Shown here: positions 23,677-31,713 of the stretch, one piece after another | Numbering within the stretch: position 1 is the first letter of the stretch | Layout: the number at the start of each line of letters is the position of its first letter | Assembly: GCF_013409625.1 (NCBI RefSeq) | Contig: NZ_JACCBF010000001.1 | Location: 310,001-374,000 of the forward strand | Length of the DNA stretch: 64,000 bases | Direction of reading: 5' to 3' | Source: Nocardioides kongjuensis | GTDB lineage: Bacteria > Actinomycetota > Actinomycetes > Propionibacteriales > Nocardioidaceae | The notes under the pieces: generated by a model | Database searches by the model: none | What the model saw: the letters and a program-made list of their open reading frames with translations, nothing else | What the model was told of the DNA's origin: nothing | Position numbers and translations under genes: made by a program

Positions 23677-24149
23677 CCCAGGGCGCCGGTCCGGAGCAGG
23701 CCGTGCGCCAGCTCGGCGCCGTCGAGGAGCCGGCCGGTGCGCACGGTCGCGCGCCAGCCCTCGTCGGTGCGGCGCAGCTGCCAGTGGTTGGCGGTCGCGC
23801 GGTTGACCCGGAACGCGCCGTCCTCGTGCAGCACCATCAGCGAGTGGGTGACCGCGATCGCCGTGTCACCGTCGACCTGCACCGAGACCGGTCCGTTGAA
23901 GTGGGCGCAACCGCCGGCGATGAAGCCCTGGTGCGACGCCGAGCGGACCATCGCACGGATCTCGTCGCGACCGGTCATCACGATGACGTCGTTGTCGTAG
24001 ACGCCGTCCTCGGTCCAGATCGCGGCCACCTCGTCGGCGCAGCCGGAGTCCACCAGCGGTCCGTACGTCGTCAGCAGCTGCACGATCTCGCGCTCGTCCT
24101 CCAGGCGCTGGAGCCGGCGCTCGAGCGCGGCCAGGCGGTCGTCGGTCAT
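23655..24149 (-). CDS. SnoaL-like / NTF2-fold protein
   Basis: A 164-residue single-domain protein with the NTF2-like cone fold: a first helix EREIVQLLTTYGPLVDSGCADEV, then WTEDGVYDN, MVRSASHQGFIAGGCAHFNG and the strands HSLMVLHEDG and NHWQLRRTDEGWRATVR. SnoaL-like proteins bind small hydrophobic ligands, and several are steroid isomerases or cyclases; the function here is not determined. Its ATG overlaps the stop of the upstream LLM oxidoreductase (ATGA), so the two are coupled and may act on the same compound. It stands at the left edge of the steroid block. Confidence 0.75.
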   Translation of the reverse strand: MTDDRLAALERRLQRLEDEREIVQLLTTYGPLVDSGCADEVAAIWTEDGVYDNDVIVMTGRDEIRAMVRSASHQGFIAGGCAHFNGPVSVQVDGDTAIAVTHSLMVLHEDGAFRVNRATANHWQLRRTDEGWRATVRTGRLLDGAELAHGLLRTGALGQLPPTG

Positions 24150-25003
24150 CAGATCTCCTTCGCAAGGACGGCCAGCGCCTCGAGCTGGTCGCAGTAGTGG
24201 TCGGCGGAGGTGGCCTCGACGGCGGTGGTGACGAGGGTGGCGCCGGCGTCGCGGACCCGGGCCAGGCGGCTCGTCGTACCGCTGGGATCGCCGATCGGGT
24301 CGACCATCCGGCCGGGGGAGAGGATCACCTCGAAGCCGGCGGGGAGGTCGCGCCCGGCGAGCATCGTGCGCAGCTCGTCGAGGCCGAGGCCGAACGGCAC
24401 CCAGCCGTCGCCGAGCTCGACAGCGCGGCGCAGGCTGCGCGCCGTGCGGCCGCCGATGAGGAGCGGGACCCGCTCCTGTACGGCGTGCGGCTCGACGACG
24501 AGGCCGTCGAAGTCGTAGTGCGTGCCGTGGTACGACGGCTCGCGCCGTCCCAGGCTGGCCCGCAGCGCGCGCAGGGCGTCGTCGGCGCGCTCGCCGCGGC
24601 CCGCGAACGGAGCGCCGAGGAGCGCGAACTCCTCCTCGAGCGAGCCCACGCCGATGCCGAGCATCAGCCGGCCGCCGCTGACCAGGTCGAGGGTGCCGTA
24701 GCGCTTCGCGATCGCGAGCGGGTGGTGATAGCCGATCACGAGGACCTGGGTCATCAGCCGCAGCTGGGCGGTGACGGCGGCCAGGTGGCCGAAGGTCGCC
24801 AGCGGGTCCCAGTAGGTGCCGCCGCGCAGGTCCGCGGCCTCGGCGGGCACGGCGACGTGCTCGCTGCAGGTGAGGTGGTGGAAGCCGAGCCGGTCGGCGG
24901 CCTGCGCGACCTGCACCAGCTCGGCGATGCCGGCGTGCTCCTCCCAGGGCGCGTGGGCGCCGGGGTTGGCGGTCACGATCGGGCTGACGATGCCGAGCTG
25001 CAC
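24149..25003 (-). CDS. LLM-class (luciferase-like, probably F420-dependent) oxidoreductase
   Basis: A 284-residue TIM-barrel oxidoreductase. QLGIVSPIVTANPGAHAPWEEHAG, HHLTCSEHVAVPAEA, LVIGYHHPLAIAKRYGTLDLVSGGRLMLGIGVGS and VPLLIGGRTARSLRRAVELGDGW follow the order of actinobacterial F420-linked members (TIGR03619-like). F420 use is inferred from the family, as flavin-using members exist. GTG 25003 is chosen because GGAAG lies at the right distance and the residues VQLGIV begin the first strand. It is coupled to the SnoaL-like gene and divergent from the IclR regulator. Confidence 0.82.
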   Translation of the reverse strand: MQLGIVSPIVTANPGAHAPWEEHAGIAELVQVAQAADRLGFHHLTCSEHVAVPAEAADLRGGTYWDPLATFGHLAAVTAQLRLMTQVLVIGYHHPLAIAKRYGTLDLVSGGRLMLGIGVGSLEEEFALLGAPFAGRGERADDALRALRASLGRREPSYHGTHYDFDGLVVEPHAVQERVPLLIGGRTARSLRRAVELGDGWVPFGLGLDELRTMLAGRDLPAGFEVILSPGRMVDPIGDPSGTTSRLARVRDAGATLVTTAVEATSADHYCDQLEALAVLAKEI

Positions 25004-25146
25004 GGGTGCTTCCTTCCGGTGGGGACGGCCGGCAGTCAAGCAGTCCCCGGGCCGGAGAGGGCGGCGTGCTCCCGGTGAGTGGCGGGCCGGTGTCGTCGGT
25101 GGAGGGGGCTTGTGATGACCGTCTCCTCTTGCTACCTTCGGATCCA

Positions 25147-25164
25147 GAAACGAGAATTCATTTC
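25147..25164. promoter_or_regulatory. Imperfect dyad, candidate operator in the IclR / LLM divergent region
   Basis: GAAACGAGAATTCATTTC has GAAA/TTTC outer arms and six of nine matching pairs. It lies 23 bases before the IclR start in the only AT-rich part of the 184-bp gap. Position and shape fit an IclR autoregulatory site controlling both directions. Confidence 0.4.
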
Positions 25165-25187
25165 AGTTTTGACCGAGGGGAGCAGTC

Positions 25188-26096
25188 ATGAGCGCTCAGA
25201 TCGTCGAGCCGGTCGCCGAGGGTGCCGCCACCAACGCGGGCCGGGACCTGCCGCCGTCCATGGTGGAGCGGATGTCGCTGATCCTGGACGCGTTCGAGTC
25301 GCCCGCGGCACGGCTCACCCTCGAGCAGGTCTCGCGGGCCACCCACCTCCCGCGCTCGACCGCCCACCGGATCCTCGACCAGCTGGTCCGCCTCGAGTGG
25401 CTCGCCCACACCTCGTTCGGCTTCTCGCTCGGGCCGCGCTCCCTCGGCCTGGGGGGTGGTGGCCGCGCTGACACCGAGCTGCGCGAGGCCGCGGCGCCGT
25501 ACCTCCACGAGCTGCAGGTCCGCACCGGGCTCGTCGCCCACCTCGCCGTCCTCGACGGCCCGGACGTGCGCTACCTCGACAAGATCGGCGGCCGCTTCGC
25601 GGTCCGGGTGCCCTCCCGCGTCGGCGGCCACGCTGCGGCCCACGCCACCGCCCTCGGCAAGGCGATCCTCGCCTGGCTGCCGGCCGAGCGCGTCGACGAG
25701 ATCCTCGACGCGCGGCCCGCCCGGCTGACGAAGTCGACGATCACCGACCTCACCCTGCTCCACCAGGAGCTGCACCGGATCCGCGGTCGCCACGGCGTCG
25801 CCTACGAGCGCGGCGAGGCGCACCCCGACATCGCCTGCGTCGCCGCCGCCATCCGCAGCCCCGAGGGCGCGGTCGGCGCGGTCTCCCTCGTCGGCGACCT
25901 GCGCGCCCCCGTCGAGCGGGTCGCGCCGCTCGTGCTCCGCGCCGCCCGGCAGACCGCTGGCGACCTGTTCCCGGAGCCGGTGCCCGCGCCCGCTCCGGTC
26001 CGTCCCTCGCGTGCCGCCGCCCCCGCACAGCCCACCTGGTCGGCCGCGACCATGGAGCGCCTCGTCGCCGACGCCGCATCCGGCGCCTGGTCCTGA
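25188..26096 (+). CDS. IclR-family transcriptional regulator
   Basis: A 302-residue regulator. The winged helix-turn-helix is at residues ~25-85 (LTLEQVSRATHLPRSTAHRILDQLVRLEWL), followed by the GAF-like effector domain (YLHELQVRTGLVAHLAVLDG, YLDKIGGRFAVRVPSRVGG, CVAAAIRSPEGAVGAVSLVG). A proline/alanine-rich C-terminal tail of about 50 residues is unusual. ATG 25188 has a GGGGAG site. It is closely similar in layout to the IclR at 53,732 (shared RSTAHRIL, DKVGG/DKIGG and RVPSRVGG motifs), so these are paralogues within the steroid block. Its stop codon is followed two bases later by the first 32-bp repeat unit. Confidence 0.9.
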   Translation: MSAQIVEPVAEGAATNAGRDLPPSMVERMSLILDAFESPAARLTLEQVSRATHLPRSTAHRILDQLVRLEWLAHTSFGFSLGPRSLGLGGGGRADTELREAAAPYLHELQVRTGLVAHLAVLDGPDVRYLDKIGGRFAVRVPSRVGGHAAAHATALGKAILAWLPAERVDEILDARPARLTKSTITDLTLLHQELHRIRGRHGVAYERGEAHPDIACVAAAIRSPEGAVGAVSLVGDLRAPVERVAPLVLRAARQTAGDLFPEPVPAPAPVRPSRAAAPAQPTWSAATMERLVADAASGAWS

Positions 26097-26273
26097 CCGA
26101 CCCGGCTCGAACTGGCTCAGAAATCGCGCCGACCCGGCAGAAACTGGTCGCGAAAAACCGCCGACCCGGCAGAAAGTGGTGTCTACGGAGGCCACTTTCT
26201 GCCGGGTCGGCGTGATCTCGAGGTCAGTTTGTGCCGGGTCGGCGCGATTTCAGAGCCACTTCGAGACGGGTCA
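26097..26273. repeat. 32-bp periodic repeat array A, three forward and three inverted units, central hairpin
   Basis: The core GACCCGGC begins at 26099, 26131 and 26163; its reverse complement GCCGGGTC (one copy GACGGGTC) begins at 26201, 26233 and 26265. All steps are exactly 32 bases. The two inner units form a perfect inverted repeat with 21-bp arms (26159-26179 and 26192-26212) and a 12-base loop. The array fills the whole gap between convergent genes: the forward units start just after the IclR stop, and the inverted ones start inside the stop of the flavin reductase (TGACCC). It may serve as a bidirectional terminator. Confidence 0.85.
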
Positions 26274-26807
26274 GCCCCAGTGGTCGCCCCAGCCCCACAG
26301 GTCGGGAGCGATCTGCTCGTGCTGGTCCTCGATGCCGAACCTGCCACGGAAGAACAGCATCGGGGTGGCGCGGTGCGGGGTCTCGAGACGAGTGACCCGG
26401 CCGATCACGACATCGTGGTCGCCGGCGACCACGACGTTCTCGACGGTGGCGTGCACCCGCATCAACGTGCCGGGCAGGCTCGGGGTGCCCTCGGGGGAGA
26501 GCTCCCAGTCGAGCTCCTCGAACTTGCGGCCGCGGCTCGAGCCGAACCGCTGGCACAGGTCGGCCTGGTCCTCGCCGAGCACGTTGACGGTGAACCGTCC
26601 CGAGCGCCGGATCCGCGGCCAGGCGCGGCCGCTGTGATCCGCGCAGAACAGCACCAGCGGCGGCTCGAGGGAGACGGAGGCGAAGGACTGGCAGGCGAAG
26701 CCGACCGGCTCGCCGTCGTCCAGGCCGGTCACGATCGTCACGCCGGTCGCGAAGTTGCCCATCGCGGCCCGCATCTCCAGCGGGGACGGCTCGATTGCGG
26801 TGCTCAT
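26271..26807 (-). CDS. hsaB: Flavin reductase subunit of a two-component monooxygenase (HsaB-like)
   Basis: A 178-residue FMN reductase-like protein. EMRAAMGNFATGVTIVTGLDDG, GFACQSFASVSLEPPLVLFC and GRFTVNVLGEDQADLCQRFG are the usual segments of the HpaC/HsaB family, which use NADH to reduce flavin for a partner oxygenase. HsaB supplies reduced FMN to HsaA for 4-hydroxylation of the phenolic secosteroid 3-HSA. It is divergent from the hsaD-kstD-hsaA-hsaC operon, which supports the assignment. ATG 26807 is preceded by TAGCGT seven bases upstream on the minus strand, a leaderless start; the longer frame upstream is unsupported. The stop codon lies within a 32-bp repeat unit. Confidence 0.82.
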   Translation of the reverse strand: MSTAIEPSPLEMRAAMGNFATGVTIVTGLDDGEPVGFACQSFASVSLEPPLVLFCADHSGRAWPRIRRSGRFTVNVLGEDQADLCQRFGSSRGRKFEELDWELSPEGTPSLPGTLMRVHATVENVVVAGDHDVVIGRVTRLETPHRATPMLFFRGRFGIEDQHEQIAPDLWGWGDHWG

Positions 26808-26820
26808 GGCGACGACGCTA
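26805..26820 (-). promoter_or_regulatory. -10 element TAGCGT, leaderless start of hsaB
   Basis: On the minus strand TAGCGT (26820-26815) is followed by seven bases and ATG 26807, identical in sequence and spacing to the divergent hsaD promoter. Confidence 0.55.
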
Positions 26821-26929
26821 ACGACGCTCCTCTGCGGCGGGTGCGGGCGTCCCGCTGAGTGACGGCGGGGTGCCGCCACGGTCCCCCGGACGTCGTACGA
26901 CGACCTCGAATCGCCCTGCAGCACAGGGC

Positions 26930-26991
26930 TTTCCGGTCACCGGAAAGAGCGCGGGCCCGTTCGCGCACCGCAACCTAGCGTGCGGAGCGTG
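26930..26991 (+). promoter_or_regulatory. hsaD operon promoter: perfect 17-bp palindrome, TAGCGT -10, leaderless GTG
   Basis: TTTCCGGTCACCGGAAA (26930-26946) is a perfect dyad around one central base. Its ACCGGA half (26939-26944) is followed by exactly 31 bases, TAGCGT (26976-26981), seven bases and GTG 26989. The dyad centre would be near -50. Related, less symmetric boxes with the same 31-base spacing occur at four or more other promoters of the window. Confidence 0.6.
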
Positions 26992-27867
26992 ACCGACCTG
27001 ACCCACGATTCCACGCGACGCGAGCTGGCCACGGACGCCGGCGTGCTGCGCTACCACGAGGCCGGAGACGGCCCCCCGCTGCTCCTGCTGCACGGGTCGG
27101 GCCCCGGCGTCACCGGGTGGCGCAACTTCGGCGACAACCTCGCTGCGTTCGCGCCCCACTTCCGGTGCCTGGTGCTGGAGCTGCCGGGCTTCGGCGTCAG
27201 CGACACCACCGACCAGCACCCGATGGTGGCCGCGCTTCCGGCCGTGCAGCGCTTCCTCGACGGGCTCGGCCTCGACCGGGTCGACGTCATCGGGAACTCG
27301 ATGGGCGGCGGTGTCGCGACCCGGCTCGCGATCAGCCAGCCGGACCGGGTACGACGACTGGTCACCGTCGGTGGCGTCGGCCGCAACATCTTCAGCCCCG
27401 CCCCCGGCGAGGGCATCAACCTGCTGGTCGAGTTCGTCGAGAACCCGAACCGCGAGAACCTCGTCGCCTGGTTGCGCTCGATGGTCTTCGACCAGGCCAT
27501 GGTCACCGAGGAGCTGATCGAGCAGCGATGGGCCCAGGCCACCGAGCCGGAGACCCTCGAGGTCGCGCGCCGGATGTACGGCCGATCCGCCATCTCCGCT
27601 GCCTTCGCCGGTGCCGGCAGCTCGGCCCAGGCGACGCCCGGCTGGGCGCAGTTCGACCAGATCAAGGCGCGCACCCTGCTCACCTGGGGCCGCGACGACC
27701 GGGTCAGCCCGCTCGACATGATGCTGATCCCGATGCGGACGATCCCCGACGTCGAGGTGCACGTGTTCGCCAACTGCGGCCACTGGGCGATGATCGAGCA
27801 GAAGCGCGCCTGGGAGCGCACCGTGCTCGCCTTCCTCACCGAGCAGGACGAGGGGGGTGCCCGGTGA
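26989..27867 (+). CDS. hsaD: Meta-cleavage product hydrolase, HsaD-like
   Basis: A 292-residue alpha/beta hydrolase that cleaves the C-C bond of 4,9-DSHA, the product of HsaC, in steroid ring degradation. LLLLHGSGPGVTGWRNFGDNL is the oxyanion region of BphD/HsaD enzymes, IGNSMGGGVATRLA holds the nucleophile serine, WGRDDRVSPLDM the aspartate and FANCGHWAMIEQ the histidine. MVFDQAMVTEELIEQRW matches the lid helices of HsaD. The start GTG 26989 is leaderless; an ATG three codons upstream overlaps the -10 and is unlikely. Its stop overlaps the kstD start (GGTGAG). First gene of a five-gene operon running to 33,143. Confidence 0.88.
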   Translation: MTDLTHDSTRRELATDAGVLRYHEAGDGPPLLLLHGSGPGVTGWRNFGDNLAAFAPHFRCLVLELPGFGVSDTTDQHPMVAALPAVQRFLDGLGLDRVDVIGNSMGGGVATRLAISQPDRVRRLVTVGGVGRNIFSPAPGEGINLLVEFVENPNRENLVAWLRSMVFDQAMVTEELIEQRWAQATEPETLEVARRMYGRSAISAAFAGAGSSAQATPGWAQFDQIKARTLLTWGRDDRVSPLDMMLIPMRTIPDVEVHVFANCGHWAMIEQKRAWERTVLAFLTEQDEGGAR

Positions 27868-29570
27868 GCACCTGGAGCGACGAGTTCGACCTCGTCGTCG
27901 TCGGCAGCGGCGGTGGCGGCATGACGGCGGCGCTGGCCGCCGTCGATGCCGGCCTGTCGGTGGTGGTGATCGAGAAGGGCGCCAAGTTCGGCGGCAGCAC
28001 CGGCATCTCCGGCGGCGGCATCTGGGTGCCCAACAACCCCACCCTGCGCAAGGCGGGGCACGACGACTCACGCGCGTCGGTGCTCGAGTACCTCACCACG
28101 ATCACCGGCGGGAAGGTCCCCGCGACCCGGCTGGCGGCGTACGTCGACCACGGCCCGGCCGCGATGGAGCTCCTCGAGCGGTCGAAGTGGGTGAGGTTCG
28201 CCTGGACCAAGGGGTACGCCGACTACCACCCCGAGCTCGCCGGCGGCCGCCCGCAGGGCCGGTCCATCGAGGCCAAGCCGTTCGACACCCGCAAGCTGGG
28301 GGAGGACGAGGCCCACCAGCGGCCCAACAACTTGAAGGGCCCGCTGGGGCTCTGGGTCACCGCGAAGGACTACCACGACCTCGCCATGGTCAAGCGGACC
28401 TGGCAGGGCCGCCGCGCATCGCTGCGGGCGGCCTGGCGGGTCAGCTCGAACGTGGTGCGGCGTCGCCACATGGCGACCGGTGGCCGCGCCCTGGTCGCCC
28501 GGATGCGCATGGCGCTCAAGGACGCCGGCATCCCGTTGTGGCTGGAGACCACGATGACCTCGCTGGTCGTCGAGGACGGGAGCGTGACCGGCATCGTCGC
28601 CACCCGCGACGGCGCGGAGGTGCGGATCCGCGGCCGCAGGGGCGTCCTGCTCGCCGCCGGCGGCTTCGACCACAACCCGGCGATGCGCGAGCGCCACCTC
28701 CCGCCCGGTGCGCGTCCCGACCACAGCCTCGGTGCCGTCGAGAACACCGGCGACGCCATCACCGCGGGCCAGGCGGCCGGCGGCGCGGTCGACCTGATGG
28801 ACGACGCGTGGTGGATGCCGTCGGTCACGCACCCGGCCGGTGCCACGATCCCGCTCGTCTCCGAGCGCGCGATCCCCGGTCAGGTCATCGTGGGCACGGA
28901 CGGGAAGCGGTTCACCAACGAGGCCTCGCCGTACGTCAACTTCGTCCACGACCAGCTCGCCAGCGGCAACGAGAAGGCCTGGCTGGTCATGGACTCGCGG
29001 GCCCGGTCGCGCTACCCGTTCGCCCAGATCCTGCCGGGAGCCCCCTTCCCGCAAGGCTTCTACGACCAGGGGATCGTGCACCGCGCGGACACGGTGGCGG
29101 AGCTGGCGGCCGCGATCGGAGTGCCTGCCGACACCCTGCGGGCGACCGTCGACCGGTTCAACGGGTACGCCCGCGCCGGCAGGGACGAGGAGTTCGGTCG
29201 AGGCGAGAGCGCCCACGACCGCTACTACGGAGACCCGACGCTGGCCAACCCGAACCTGGACGTCATCGACCGGGCGCCCTACTACGCCGTACGGATCGAG
29301 GTCGGCGACCTCGGGACCAAGGGCGGCCTGGTCACCGACGACCGCGGCCGGGTGCTGCGCGAGGACGGCACGGTCGTCGCCGGGCTCTACGCGACCGGCA
29401 ACTGTGCCGCGTCGGTGATGGGCAACGACTACGCCGGTCCCGGCGCCACCATCGGCCCCTCCATCGTCTTCGGCTACCTGGCCGCGCGCCACGCCGCCGG
29501 CCTCTCCGACGACCGGAAGACCCCGCCCGCCGCAGCCGCGCCGGGTGCCACCGTGCAGAGCCACCGCTGA
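27864..29570 (+). CDS. kstD: 3-ketosteroid delta1-dehydrogenase
   Basis: A 568-residue FAD protein that introduces the C1-C2 double bond in 3-keto-4-ene steroids, needed with KshA to open ring B. FDLVVVGSGGGGMTAALAA is the FAD-binding motif, KFGGSTGISGGGIWVPNNP the second FAD contact, DDAWWMPSV is typical of KstD, and YAGPGATIGPSIVFGYLAAR is the C-terminal signature. The proline/alanine-rich tail after residue 550 is probably disordered. GTG 27864 overlaps the hydrolase stop by four bases. Length and signatures fit KstD better than the 4(5alpha)-dehydrogenase group; two more KstD-like flavoproteins are in this window. Confidence 0.88.
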   Translation: MSTWSDEFDLVVVGSGGGGMTAALAAVDAGLSVVVIEKGAKFGGSTGISGGGIWVPNNPTLRKAGHDDSRASVLEYLTTITGGKVPATRLAAYVDHGPAAMELLERSKWVRFAWTKGYADYHPELAGGRPQGRSIEAKPFDTRKLGEDEAHQRPNNLKGPLGLWVTAKDYHDLAMVKRTWQGRRASLRAAWRVSSNVVRRRHMATGGRALVARMRMALKDAGIPLWLETTMTSLVVEDGSVTGIVATRDGAEVRIRGRRGVLLAAGGFDHNPAMRERHLPPGARPDHSLGAVENTGDAITAGQAAGGAVDLMDDAWWMPSVTHPAGATIPLVSERAIPGQVIVGTDGKRFTNEASPYVNFVHDQLASGNEKAWLVMDSRARSRYPFAQILPGAPFPQGFYDQGIVHRADTVAELAAAIGVPADTLRATVDRFNGYARAGRDEEFGRGESAHDRYYGDPTLANPNLDVIDRAPYYAVRIEVGDLGTKGGLVTDDRGRVLREDGTVVAGLYATGNCAASVMGNDYAGPGATIGPSIVFGYLAARHAAGLSDDRKTPPAAAAPGATVQSHR

Positions 29571-29582
29571 GGAAGTGAGTTC

Positions 29583-30767
29583 GTGATGAGTGAGGTGCTC
29601 GACCAGATCGAGGCCCGCGCCGAGGAGATCGCCGCGCTGGGCCCCAGCAACGAGAAGCTGGGCCGGCTCGACGACCGCGCCGCCGAGCTGCTGCGCGAGA
29701 CCGGTGTGATCCGGATGCTGCAGCCTGCGAAGTACGGCGGCGCGGAGGCGCACCCCGCCGACTTCGCCGAGGCCGTGATGCGGCTGGCGAGCCTGGACGG
29801 CTCGACCGGCTGGGTCGCCGGCATCGTCGGCGTGCACCCGTGGGAGATGGCGATGTGCGACCCGCGTGTGCAGGAGGAGGTGTGGGGCGAGGACAACGAC
29901 ACGTGGATCGCCTCGCCGTACGCGCCGATGGGAGTGATCCGCCCGGTCGACGGCGGCTACGTCTTCAACGGCCGCTGGCAGTTCTCGTCGGGCACCGACC
30001 ACTGCGACTGGATCTTCCTCGGTGCCTACCTCGGCGACGAGAAGGGCGAGGCGATCATGCCGCCGCGCGTCCACCACGTGATCCTGCCGCGCTCGGACTA
30101 CACGATCGTCGAGGACTCCTGGGATGTCGTCGGCCTGCGCGGCACCGGGTCCAAGGACATCATCGTCGAGGACGCGTTCATCCCCGACTACCGCGTCGTC
30201 GAGTTCTCGCGGTTCACCGACGGCAGCCAGCCGCGCGAGGCCGGACTGACCAACCCGACGTACCACATCCCGTTCACCACGGCCTTCCCGCTCGGCATCA
30301 CCTCGGCCGTCATCGGCATCGCCGAGGGCGCGCTCGCGGCGCACCTGGCCTACCAGCGCACCCGGGTCCAGATCACCGGCACCAAGGTGAAGGACGACCC
30401 GCACGTGCTGTTCGCGATCAGCCAGGCCGCGGCGGAGATCCACGCGTCGCGGGTGACCATGCTCGACAACGCCCGCCGCTTCCACGACAAGGCCGAGCGC
30501 GGCGAGGAGGTGACCTTCGCCGAGCGTGCCGAGTCGCGTCGTACCCAGGTCTCGGCGGCCTGGCGTGCCGTGCGCGCCATGGACGAGGTCGTCGCCCGCT
30601 CGGGCGGCAACGGGATGCGGATGGACAACCCGATCCAGCGGTTCTGGCGCGACGGGCACATGGGCCTCGCGCACGCCATCCACGTGCCGGGCTCGGTGTT
30701 CCACGTGCAGTCGCTGACCGCGATGGACGTGACCCCGCCGCCCGGACCGATGCTCTCGATGATCTGA
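29583..30767 (+). CDS. HsaA-like flavin-dependent monooxygenase, oxygenase component (paralogue 1)
   Basis: A 394-residue acyl-CoA dehydrogenase-fold monooxygenase of the HpaB-independent (group D) type. GVIRMLQPAKYGG, LASLDGSTGWVAGIVGVH, QEEVWGEDND, FSSGTDHCDWIFLG, GLRGTGSKDIIVEDAF and QRFWRDGHMGLAHA follow HsaA of Mycobacterium along the whole length. HsaA hydroxylates 3-HSA at C4 using FMNH2 from HsaB. It sits directly before hsaC. A second copy at 56,151 resembles mycobacterial HsaA more closely at the C-terminus, so this one may act on a different secosteroid (inference). GTG 29583 has AGGAAG seven bases upstream; ATG 29586 is an equal alternative. Confidence 0.82.
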   Translation: MMSEVLDQIEARAEEIAALGPSNEKLGRLDDRAAELLRETGVIRMLQPAKYGGAEAHPADFAEAVMRLASLDGSTGWVAGIVGVHPWEMAMCDPRVQEEVWGEDNDTWIASPYAPMGVIRPVDGGYVFNGRWQFSSGTDHCDWIFLGAYLGDEKGEAIMPPRVHHVILPRSDYTIVEDSWDVVGLRGTGSKDIIVEDAFIPDYRVVEFSRFTDGSQPREAGLTNPTYHIPFTTAFPLGITSAVIGIAEGALAAHLAYQRTRVQITGTKVKDDPHVLFAISQAAAEIHASRVTMLDNARRFHDKAERGEEVTFAERAESRRTQVSAAWRAVRAMDEVVARSGGNGMRMDNPIQRFWRDGHMGLAHAIHVPGSVFHVQSLTAMDVTPPPGPMLSMI

Positions 30768-30801
30768 CCCCCTGCCACCGACTGAGACTGAGGAGAACAA
30801 G

Positions 30802-31713
30802 ATGACCGCGATCCGTGGCCTCGGCTACCTGATCGTGCAGAGCCAGGACCTGCCCCGCTGGCGCGAGCTGACGGTGGACTGCCTGGCGATGCAGGAGACC
30901 ACCGGGCCGGTGGCCGACGGCCTCTACCTGCGCATGGACGAGCGGCACGCGCGGCTCGTCGTGCTGCCCGGCGACGTCGACCGCGTGGTCGCCGTCGGCT
31001 GGGAGGTGCGCGACCAGTTCGGCCTCGCCGAGGTCGCCGCCGCCGTCGAGGCCGCGGGCGTGCCGTTCAAGGAGCTCAGCCAGGAGGAGTGCGACGAGCG
31101 CCGGGTCGAGGCGGCGATCCGCTTCGACGACCCGGCCGGTACGCCGGTCGAGGTCTTCTTCGGCCCGGTCCTCGACCACAGCCCGGTCCTCACCGGCCAC
31201 GGGCAGAGGTTCGTCACCAGCGAGCAGGGGATGGGCCACGTCGTCCTCCCGACCACGGTGGTCGAGGAGACGGTCGCGTTCTACACCGAGGTCCTCGACT
31301 TCCTGCCGCGCGGCTCGATCCGGATGGGCGCGGCCCTGCCGCCGCGCCGGGTGCGCTTCATGGGCGTCAACCAGCGCCACCACAGCCTCGCCGTCTGCCC
31401 CGCGCCGCACGGCGAGGCACCCGGCCTGGTGCACCTGATGATGGAGGTCGACAGCCTGGACGCGGTCGGCCGCGCCCTCGACAAGGTCAACAAGGCCGGC
31501 TTCTCCTTGTCCTCGACCCTGGGCCGGCACACCAACGACAAGATGGTGTCGTTCTACGTGCGCGCGCCCGGCGGCTGGGACCTGGAGTACGGCTGCGAGG
31601 GCATGCTCGTCGACGAGGCGTTCTACACCGCCGAGGAGATCACCGCCGACAGCTACTGGGGCCACGACTGGTCCGGCTCCGAGCCGCTCGCCGCCTTCCT
31701 CCCGCCGGCGTGA
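30802..31713 (+). CDS. hsaC: Iron-dependent extradiol dioxygenase, HsaC
   Basis: A 303-residue type I extradiol dioxygenase that opens the catechol ring A of 3,4-DHSA between C4 and C5. Two VOC modules are visible: residues 1-130 (IRGLGYLIVQSQDLPRW, YLRMDERHARLVVLPGD) and 140-290. Iron ligands are the His in GMGHVVL, the His in GLVHLMMEVDS and the Glu in WDLEYGCEG. NQRHHSLAV and TLGRHTNDKMVSFYV supply the active-site His and second-shell residues of the family. The match with mycobacterial HsaC extends end to end. ATG 30802 follows GAGGAGAACAAG. It is coupled to the next flavoprotein gene (GTGA overlap). Confidence 0.93.
   Translation: MTAIRGLGYLIVQSQDLPRWRELTVDCLAMQETTGPVADGLYLRMDERHARLVVLPGDVDRVVAVGWEVRDQFGLAEVAAAVEAAGVPFKELSQEECDERRVEAAIRFDDPAGTPVEVFFGPVLDHSPVLTGHGQRFVTSEQGMGHVVLPTTVVEETVAFYTEVLDFLPRGSIRMGAALPPRRVRFMGVNQRHHSLAVCPAPHGEAPGLVHLMMEVDSLDAVGRALDKVNKAGFSLSSTLGRHTNDKMVSFYVRAPGGWDLEYGCEGMLVDEAFYTAEEITADSYWGHDWSGSEPLAAFLPPA

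Noticed and set aside
26097..26273. CRISPR-like array, because of the strict 32-bp period
   Set aside because: The whole 32-bp unit is related from copy to copy instead of alternating identical repeats with unique spacers, orientation flips within an array, only 2-4 units occur per locus, and no cas gene is present.
28068..30800. A 910-codon open frame on the minus strand opposite kstD and the hsaA-like gene
   Set aside because: It is a GC-bias artefact: low-complexity Arg/Gly/Val-rich translation, no domain, and it lies fully antisense to two well-recognised genes. Many similar long antisense frames in the window were left out for the same reason.
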